Origin: a virus
Virus record (IMG/VR): IMGVR_UViG_3300006990_000065
Coordinates: 1-40,377 of that record
Length of the DNA stretch: 40,377 bases
Reading direction: 5' to 3' (one strand)
Shown here: piece by piece, positions 34,988 to 40,377 of the stretch
Position numbering within the stretch: position 1 is the first letter of the stretch
Layout of the letters: every line of letters starts with the position of its first letter
Notes under the pieces: model-generated
Told to the model about the DNA's origin: nothing
Databases searched by the model: none
What the model saw: only the letters and a program-made list of their open reading frames with translations
Position numbers and translations under genes: made by a program

Positions 34988-36078
34988 TCTACAGCCCCCG
35001 TTTTGTCCCAGTATCGACACTTACCCATGCATAGACCCTTAGACCATAGCATCTTACAGGTTTGAGGATAGTCTTTACCCACAATAGTCCGTACTTGGTA
35101 TCTAGTTACCCCTTCGTCAAAGTCAGCCCACTGAAGACTCTTGATAAACGAAACAATCTTCTCTGTATGACCTTGTAGTACATCGGGTGAGAACTTGTCA
35201 AGTGGTAAGAAGTGCCGCAAACGCTTTGCTAGATACTTTACTAACTGTACCCTTGCATCGTGACTAGGGTTCCCGCCCACTTGACAGGCGGCTTGGTTTA
35301 GACAGGGGAGTATGATTACTCCATCCATTTTGAGAGTCGGTAGATCGAGAGGAGCAGTATTCTTTTGGAACACCCCCTTCTTTTCCCCCGGCTTCTTCAC
35401 TTTGAGTTTTACACCTTTGGAACCATAAGAAATGACACCGCTTGTTGCATCAAGGGCCTGTTCTAAAATATGGTCTACTCCATTTTGTAAATCCTCTGTT
35501 TTCAGAGGAATACTCCAATATCCACGCTTGGCATTGTAGGAATTAGGAATGCGAATGAGTCCACTTGTATCAAATGGTACAGCGGGGTCTGAACAAAACA
35601 AATCTAAATCTTTTATCCAGTCATTGACTCGTTTCATACCTGCTTCTCTGATTGCCGACAGATGTGAGCCGCTGGCAGGTGTGTATATCTCCGATAGTGC
35701 TATCCATATGTGGAAGCCACCCCCACTAAACCACACACCATGCTCTATGTCATTCTTTAGTAACTCTTGGTGTAACTTCAGTGTCTGATTCAGAGGTACT
35801 TCAAGTGGTACATCAGGTCGCTTAGGATTAGTAAAGTCCTTGGGATCGAAATCGAGTACAAAGTGCCTGATGATAGGTGTTTGTAGGTTGACTCTCCTGT
35901 GATTGGGTGCTTCGGTAGCACGGTAACCATAGACTGTCATATAGGCATTAGATACGCCGTTTTTACCAGCCCAGTACCTTTCAAACTGAACAGTGTCTGA
36001 TACTAGTTTTCTGAAGCCTTTGCCCTTCTCTGTGCTTAGTTCTAATACTTCTCTTGGAAAATCAAAAGTCATGTGCAT
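34984..36078 (-). CDS. Archaeo-eukaryotic primase, PriS-PriL-like fusion
   Basis: 364 aa from the ATG at 36078, chosen because GAGGTGG sits 4 nt upstream and longer starts would lie inside the nuclease gene. The N-terminal AEP catalytic core shows FVLDFDP (D76, D78), WFSGGGFHIWI (S118-H123) and SGLIRIPNSYNAKRG, the metal-binding, nucleotide-binding and third motifs of the small-subunit primase. The C-terminal 110 residues resemble the PriL iron-sulphur domain: LPCLNQAAC (C259/C265), an HDARVQLVKYLAKRL helix, DYPQTCKMLWSKGLC and MGKC (C341, C350, C354). Archaeal hosts normally make PriS and PriL as separate proteins; a compact fusion is known from some plasmids, viruses and reduced archaea. 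It would start RNA/DNA primers for the polymerase. Confidence 0.85.
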   Translation of the reverse strand: MHMTFDFPREVLELSTEKGKGFRKLVSDTVQFERYWAGKNGVSNAYMTVYGYRATEAPNHRRVNLQTPIIRHFVLDFDPKDFTNPKRPDVPLEVPLNQTLKLHQELLKNDIEHGVWFSGGGFHIWIALSEIYTPASGSHLSAIREAGMKRVNDWIKDLDLFCSDPAVPFDTSGLIRIPNSYNAKRGYWSIPLKTEDLQNGVDHILEQALDATSGVISYGSKGVKLKVKKPGEKKGVFQKNTAPLDLPTLKMDGVIILPCLNQAACQVGGNPSHDARVQLVKYLAKRLRHFLPLDKFSPDVLQGHTEKIVSFIKSLQWADFDEGVTRYQVRTIVGKDYPQTCKMLWSKGLCMGKCRYWDKTGAVE

Positions 36079-36079
36079 T

Positions 36080-37036
36080 TTACCACCTCGGCCAGTGATG
36101 CTCACCGCCGGGTTTCCATGCGGGGCAATCTTCAGTAAAACTGCACCAAGCACATTTACCTTGGTGTGGTTTTGGTGGAAAGTTGTCTGTAAAGTAGGCC
36201 TCTAACAGATTATTGATGTCCTTATCTAAGGACTTAGAATAGGACTTAACTACCTTCTCGTGCTTCCAACTATCTATGAACCTGACACCTTCCATATCAT
36301 CGCCACAGGAGCCGTCAGGATAGAACCAGCCCCAATGAGTTACATTCTGTAGTGGGTGGTCTGCCATCTTGAGTAAGTCAGCGTAGTATGCCATTTCTTT
36401 GCGCATGCCCTGTACCTTGTATCTATCATCGGCCCAATCATTCTTTTTCTTGTCCCACTTCTGCTTCCATTTACCTGTCTTTAACTCCATCAGGCTAATA
36501 GTGCCATCATCGTTTTCAAATCCACGGTCTATCATACCAGCAAAGTGAATAGGTACAATGTGAGTTTCCCCATTATGTACAAACTCACGCTCAGTGAATA
36601 CATGTATCTCATCTTCGTTAATGACTGGTAAGAAGTTTTCACCCTGTGTAGCCTCTAGTCGATCCAACTCCCAATTCAGCCTTTTTACTATAACTGGGCC
36701 TTCTCCTAGTTCCCAAGGCTCTTCAGGCTCAGGTACACTTTTGATAAACAAATCGAGTGCTTCATCTCTCTTCTTTTCATTGAGTAGTTTCAGTACTTTG
36801 TTGATGTTGGGTCTAACATATACATAGAACTCTTCCATAGCATTGTGTATATTGATACCCTTAACCATAGCGTCTGTTTGAGGAGTCTTGCGTCCCTCTC
36901 TACGCTTGTAATGATACTGCTGTGGACAGTAATCGAAGTCACTAGTCAGGCTAGATTTAGTGATTCGTAGATGTAATTCGTGCCCCGGTTCCCACTTGTA
37001 TGTGGACTTCTTGTATGCTTCAAAATCTCTTGTCAT
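36080..37036 (-). CDS. Cas4/RecB-like PD-(D/E)XK nuclease with Fe-S cysteines
   Basis: 318 aa from the ATG at 37036, which follows GGTGAT. Residues in order: DYCPQQYHYKRR with C37, an INIHNAMEEF helix (H64), FAGMIDR with D170, MELKTGK with E184 and K186, and QGMRKEMAYYADLL (the Q-x3-Y type motif), then CAWCSFTEDCPAW with C295, C298 and C304. One N-terminal and three C-terminal cysteines around a PD-(D/E)XK core is the Cas4/AddB/RecB-type Fe-S nuclease layout. Without CRISPR genes nearby, a replication or recombination role (5' end resection, as in other viral Cas4-like proteins) is more likely than spacer acquisition. It lies directly between polymerase and primase. Confidence 0.85.
   Translation of the reverse strand: MTRDFEAYKKSTYKWEPGHELHLRITKSSLTSDFDYCPQQYHYKRREGRKTPQTDAMVKGINIHNAMEEFYVYVRPNINKVLKLLNEKKRDEALDLFIKSVPEPEEPWELGEGPVIVKRLNWELDRLEATQGENFLPVINEDEIHVFTEREFVHNGETHIVPIHFAGMIDRGFENDDGTISLMELKTGKWKQKWDKKKNDWADDRYKVQGMRKEMAYYADLLKMADHPLQNVTHWGWFYPDGSCGDDMEGVRFIDSWKHEKVVKSYSKSLDKDINNLLEAYFTDNFPPKPHQGKCAWCSFTEDCPAWKPGGEHHWPRW
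36083..36089 (-). promoter_or_regulatory. Ribosome binding site of the primase
   Basis: Minus-strand GAGGTGG, separated from the ATG at 36078 by TAAA (4 nt), where TAA is the stop of the nuclease gene. It decides the primase start. Confidence 0.7.
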
Positions 37037-37040
37037 AATA

Positions 37041-39395
37041 TCACCAATACCTCTTTGGTCGTGCTGCACCTGAAGCCGATTCTAAGTCCCATTCAAGGGC
37101 TTGGAATATCGGCTTGACCTTGCGCTTAACTAACCTGTCAACCATTTTCTCCCAATCGAGCGTAAAGCCCTCCATCTCAGATATGTCCTTGTAACAGACT
37201 ATATCTGTAGGTGCGGCCCAGTCAGGAGAAGAGGCAACATATACCCACGGTACACTGTCACCTTCATCAAACTTGGGCTGGCTGAATCGCTCTGCCATGT
37301 GTTTATTGTAATACACAGCAGCCTTAGCACCCAAGGTAGGCTTGGCATAATCCTTCAATTTCTTAGATATTCTAGTTACTCCAGTTACCTCTTTCAAATC
37401 GACCTTGGCCTTCTGTATCTTGAGTGCAATAGGCCTAACATGGTCTATTACATCTGCTTCTGATGCACCTTGGCATACCAAGTTTAGCACATCTCTCTCT
37501 AAGTTGCGAGAGATAGGTGCGAGAGTAGAAATCTTACCGAATCGAGCCGACTTAGGCTTACCCTCATCTTCAGGGGGCCAAGAGCATATACCGTAGTAGA
37601 GATTTTTCCCCGCTACTAACCAGTATGGCATATATGCCTCAAACTCCACGAATAGGTGACTTGCGTTGAGATCAACTTGTACCTTGTCTGTCAGATGCTT
37701 GGCTAATGCCGGTGCCTCATCGAATGGTACACTCACGAATGCTGAATCAGTGTGACCATACAGAGCCTCGTAGCCCTGAGCCTCTGATTCTTCCATTAGG
37801 AATTTGATTGCCTCTCTACCACAGGCTGTGATAGCGTTGGCTATGTCGAAGTCACACCAGCCCCAATGAGCACTGGCGACCATACCGTATAGGCTCGCCA
37901 TCACTCGCTTGGTAGCAAGTTGCATTGTATTCCAGCCAGCCCTCTCTGTAGGGCTATCTGCCGCTTTCATCTTACCTTTGTATTCATCACGCAACTCAAA
38001 CATTTCCTCTACAATTTGAGGAAGTAGCCCCTTCTTGGATTGGTCCCAACAAGAGCCGTCAGGTAACTTGTGTACACCGTCTTCACCGGCTCTACTTCGA
38101 TCTACTTGGGTTTCCCATGATAGTGAATGTGATAAAATGAGTGAAGGGTACAGTCCCTTGTAATCTACACACGCTACACCCTCGTACCTGCCCGGTTTGG
38201 GCGGAGGAATGTATGCACCCTCGTAGTCCTGTTTCTCTACATCAGGCCTTGTAGGTGCCTTCCAGTGTGTGCGTCTGCTGAGCAGGCCACGGGCGAATCT
38301 AGTTACATTGTGACATGAAGTGAATGTCACACCACATATACGCTGTAATGATAAGAAGAAATTTAGGACATGATTTTCTTCATCCATTCTTTTGAGTAGT
38401 AAAGTATCTTGCATACAATAATCACAATAGTCATCAAATCTCTCTCTCCATCCTGTAAATACATCCATGTCAAATTTGCCGCCGTAATTCAATACATCGG
38501 GGCCTGTAATGTGGTCTAGTTTTCGACTGGCTAATTGCGGTTTACCGCTATCCTTCCATACACGCTCAAAGCCTGTACCACTGTCGTAGGGCGCTGCTGT
38601 GTCGAAGCACAATCTGCCTATGATTGGCTGAGCAGTGTACTTGTAACCACGCTCTCCTTTAGGTGGTTTCAGTACACGGCCAAGAGGGCTGAGTCGTCTG
38701 AACTCATCCAGTCTACTGACTAGGTGAGGTAAATCTGCCCACATGATAGCGTGGGCTATGAGTATATCGGGGTTGCACTCTTCTAAATAATCTAAGAAGG
38801 CACTGTGCATTGACTTTTCATCAGTGTAGAATAAACGCTCGTAAACAAAGTCGGCACCTTCATGCTTTACATGGCGTTCCTCTTTTCTTACGAACCCTTT
38901 CTCTTCTATTTCTGCTGTTTCTTCGCTCCAGCAAAATGTGACATTCCTATTGTTGTAGTTGTCCACTACAGACATAACAGTTGTGAAGTTGTCATGGGGA
39001 TCCCATTCCAAATCGAAGTGCCATACACGGGGTTTCCACTCAGGCATCTCTCTGATTTCATCTATGAGGTACCTGTCGGTTAGACTCATGTCTGCTTCCC
39101 AAGTCCTACCAAACTCCTTTTGCATCTGTCTGACATCTGCTTGTCTGTAGGCATATACCTTAACCAGTGTGTCCTCTGTCTTTAGAGCAATCGCAGTGTC
39201 CTCTTTATCAATCGAACTACCGGGGTATCGTGACAGAACACGCTGTACAATTCTCTCAGGCGTTTTGTTTAAAATCCAAAAGTACGGCTTAAAATCACTG
39301 ATTCGCTCTTCTATCAGGTTTCCTTCAGAGTCACGCCATCTCTTGTATATGTGGTCGTGTCCTTCAGGGTCGGGTCGGTAGGTGTTGATAATCAC
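37041..39395 (-). CDS. polB: Family B DNA polymerase with 3'-5' exonuclease
   Basis: Replicative polymerase. The GTG at 39395 (784 aa) overlaps the upstream small ORF's stop as GTGA and follows GGGGGA; an ATG at 39413 would add six residues. The exonuclease is intact: WHFDLEWD (D128/E130), NPDILIAHAIMWADLPHL and YCMQD. Polymerase motif A is VDYKGLYPS (D411). Motif B reads KRVMASLYG (K496-) where the family has K-x3-NS-x-YG, so Asn is Ala. Motif C reads YGHTDS, with His548 in place of the first Asp of YGDTDS. Length fits archaeal PolB (about 775 aa). The second Asp of motif C and motif A Asp, the metal ligands in RB69 polymerase, are kept, so activity is plausible. No clear PIP box was seen at the C-terminus (RPKRYW). 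Confidence 0.95.
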   Translation of the reverse strand: MIINTYRPDPEGHDHIYKRWRDSEGNLIEERISDFKPYFWILNKTPERIVQRVLSRYPGSSIDKEDTAIALKTEDTLVKVYAYRQADVRQMQKEFGRTWEADMSLTDRYLIDEIREMPEWKPRVWHFDLEWDPHDNFTTVMSVVDNYNNRNVTFCWSEETAEIEEKGFVRKEERHVKHEGADFVYERLFYTDEKSMHSAFLDYLEECNPDILIAHAIMWADLPHLVSRLDEFRRLSPLGRVLKPPKGERGYKYTAQPIIGRLCFDTAAPYDSGTGFERVWKDSGKPQLASRKLDHITGPDVLNYGGKFDMDVFTGWRERFDDYCDYCMQDTLLLKRMDEENHVLNFFLSLQRICGVTFTSCHNVTRFARGLLSRRTHWKAPTRPDVEKQDYEGAYIPPPKPGRYEGVACVDYKGLYPSLILSHSLSWETQVDRSRAGEDGVHKLPDGSCWDQSKKGLLPQIVEEMFELRDEYKGKMKAADSPTERAGWNTMQLATKRVMASLYGMVASAHWGWCDFDIANAITACGREAIKFLMEESEAQGYEALYGHTDSAFVSVPFDEAPALAKHLTDKVQVDLNASHLFVEFEAYMPYWLVAGKNLYYGICSWPPEDEGKPKSARFGKISTLAPISRNLERDVLNLVCQGASEADVIDHVRPIALKIQKAKVDLKEVTGVTRISKKLKDYAKPTLGAKAAVYYNKHMAERFSQPKFDEGDSVPWVYVASSPDWAAPTDIVCYKDISEMEGFTLDWEKMVDRLVKRKVKPIFQALEWDLESASGAARPKRYW

Positions 39396-39529
39396 TCCTC
39401 TTCCCCCAAACATTCGCAGTCGTTACAACCGCCTTCGCCTTGGTAGCAATGACAATGTGGACAAAGTGGCTTCTTTTTGTTACCTTTGTGATAAGGTATG
39501 TCTTTACCACAGTTACACTGATAGAACAT
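39392..39529 (-). CDS. 45-aa Cys-rich zinc-binding protein between PCNA and PolB
   Basis: Short ORF: ATG at 39529, 2 nt after the PCNA stop, with GAGGAGGACTGAGT upstream; TGA at 39392-39394 overlapping a polymerase GTG. It encodes MFYQCNCGKD at the start, PLCPHCHCYQ in the middle and GGCNDCECLGEEE at the end: eight Cys and two His in 45 residues, enough for two zinc sites. The acidic EEE tail resembles that of the 53-aa zinc protein at 32112-32273. Its place between clamp and polymerase suggests a replication accessory. No family recognised. Confidence 0.65.
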   Translation of the reverse strand: MFYQCNCGKDIPYHKGNKKKPLCPHCHCYQGEGGCNDCECLGEEE

Positions 39530-39531
39530 AC

Positions 39532-40290
39532 TCAGTCCTCCTCGTACTCTTGATCCATCACGACTAGTAGGAAACCAGTGTCACCCTGCTCTATCACAAG
39601 GACTGTTTCATCCCCTGTGTGGAGATTGAGTGGTCCCGGTGGTAGGTTAGCCAGTAGCGATGGTAACCAGTAAGCAAATGCTGAGTTCACTGTATCGTTA
39701 TTAGATTCACAGTTGGTGATAGGTACACGGACAAACATCTTGCCCTTGGCCTTTGAACCCGCACTGACTACATACTCACCTGATGGGTCAAATGCTGACT
39801 TACAGGAAAACTTGCCACCAATTACTTTGTCAAACTGTGCCGCAGGGGCGAAGTCTTCTCCGTTTACTATACCATGACAGTCTAGGTCAAAATTGGCCCA
39901 ACTCCGCCACATGTTAGTTTCACCTTCACCAACCAATCTTTCTATCAGAGGCAATTGCTTCTGAGTAGTCAGGTAGGATGATGTCGGCAACTGTAGTGTG
40001 GATTTGCCACAGGCTACATGCAACACTGATGTCTTACCCATCTGATTGATGCTGACCTCTCCGGTCTTTGTGGCCTTCAAGAATGCAAGTAGCCTAGATA
40101 CATCGCTTACTGCAATGTTGCCAGCCTCTGCTTCTCTAACAGCCAGTCGTCGTCTAAGGTAGTGGGTGTCTTTACCCACTGCCGATTCTACATATTCATC
40201 TTTGACCCTGAATACAATGTCAGGCAATTCTTTGCCAAACCCTGTAATGAACTGGGCTAGATCTTTGTTACTTACTTTGAAACTTGTCAT
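39532..40290 (-). CDS. pcn: Sliding clamp (PCNA-like)
   Basis: 252-aa protein, the size of archaeal PCNA (about 245-250 aa), which forms a trimeric ring that tethers polymerase and nucleases to DNA. The strand-helix rhythm is that of two clamp repeats: MTSFKVSNKDLAQFITGFGK, then VSDVSRLLAFLKATKTGEVS in the first half, and AAQFDKVIGGKF with a closing LLANLPPGPLNLHTGDETVL and FLLVVMDQEYEED in the second. PCNA identity is diverged: the usual C-terminal APR/K-I-E is absent and the end is acidic. GAGGTGATA lies just before the ATG. It is the first complete gene of the leftward replication operon. Supported by length, fold pattern and its polymerase neighbour. Confidence 0.8.
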   Translation of the reverse strand: MTSFKVSNKDLAQFITGFGKELPDIVFRVKDEYVESAVGKDTHYLRRRLAVREAEAGNIAVSDVSRLLAFLKATKTGEVSINQMGKTSVLHVACGKSTLQLPTSSYLTTQKQLPLIERLVGEGETNMWRSWANFDLDCHGIVNGEDFAPAAQFDKVIGGKFSCKSAFDPSGEYVVSAGSKAKGKMFVRVPITNCESNNDTVNSAFAYWLPSLLANLPPGPLNLHTGDETVLVIEQGDTGFLLVVMDQEYEED

Positions 40291-40292
40291 AT

Positions 40293-40301
40293 TATCACCT
40301 C
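40293..40301 (-). promoter_or_regulatory. Ribosome binding site of PCNA
   Basis: Minus-strand GAGGTGATA, 2 nt before the ATG at 40290; an archaeal-type site that supports the start. Confidence 0.7.
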
Positions 40302-40377
40302 ACGGGTGGGGAAAGCGGTTCATGTACAAGAGAAGACACTATCTCCGAGTTTTGAAAGTTTGCCACTTATTACTGGA
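40302..40377 (-). other. Segment upstream of PCNA; no gene resolved
   Basis: On the minus strand one frame from the window edge is open to a TAG at 40339-40341 and another to a TGA nearer PCNA, so this could hold the 3' end of another replication gene. No clear TATA-like promoter or repeat was found in these 76 bases. Confidence 0.3.

Noticed and set aside
34721-35020. Longer upstream starts for the small minus-strand genes (34748, 35020, 36153, 37069, 32366)
   Set aside because: Each longer start lies well inside the preceding gene, whereas the internal ATG chosen in each case forms a tight stop/start junction, usually with a purine-rich site just upstream.
36080-37036. CRISPR-associated Cas4 as part of a CRISPR locus
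   Set aside because: No repeat-spacer array and no cas1/cas2-like genes in the window; the context is purely replication.

Overview
The window looks like part of a tailed, double-stranded DNA virus (Caudoviricetes) of a planktonic marine archaeon, most likely a magrovirus-type virus of Marine Group II (Poseidoniales). The basis is the combination of an archaeal sliding clamp (PCNA), family B DNA polymerase, archaeo-eukaryotic primase with a PriL-like cysteine tail, XPF/ERCC4-type nuclease and a group II chaperonin (thermosome) in one operon, facing a phage-like head-tail/tail operon on the other strand. Ribosome binding sites are often GAGGTGAT-like, as expected for many archaea. The host assignment is inference from family knowledge; no database search was possible.

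Layout. Bases 3-30067 are a rightward virion operon: the 3' end of a head gene, a head-tail connector candidate (384-2324), a tail-terminator candidate (2321-2767), a tail-tube candidate (2777-4774), three small overlapping tail-assembly ORFs (4784-5494), a very small tape-measure-like protein (5491-5913), two paralogous baseplate/distal-tail proteins (5916-10496), one enormous gene of about 5,360 codons (10499-26578), a baseplate-hub candidate (26581-28266), a small protein (28268-28624), a fibre-like protein (28621-29823) and a small Cys-pair protein (29828-30067). Bases 30068-40290 are a leftward replication operon, read right to left: PCNA, a 45-aa Cys-rich protein, DNA polymerase B, a Cas4/RecB-like nuclease, primase, a small winged-helix-like protein, a 72-aa zinc protein, a 36-aa membrane protein, the XPF-like nuclease, a DUF3987/AAA+-like helicase, a 53-aa zinc protein, an unknown 184-aa protein and the chaperonin. 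The stop codons of the two operons abut with no spacer at 30067/30068, and an inverted repeat lies just before the junction.

The genes are packed with ATGA/GTGA/TAAAATG junctions, so translational coupling is likely throughout. The replication operon could supply clamp, polymerase, primase, helicase and two structure-specific nucleases, that is, a nearly host-independent fork plus recombination functions; the chaperonin may help fold virion proteins. The most unusual content is the 16.1-kb virion gene, which takes up 40% of the window; a small beta-rich module that recurs in four different virion proteins; the minimal tape measure; and several non-canonical catalytic motifs (YGHTDS and Asn-less motif B in the polymerase, YDGTT in the chaperonin, a Gly-poor Walker A in the helicase). 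No tRNA, rRNA, CRISPR, insertion sequence, integrase or lysis gene was seen. There is no gene-free stretch longer than about 100 bases.
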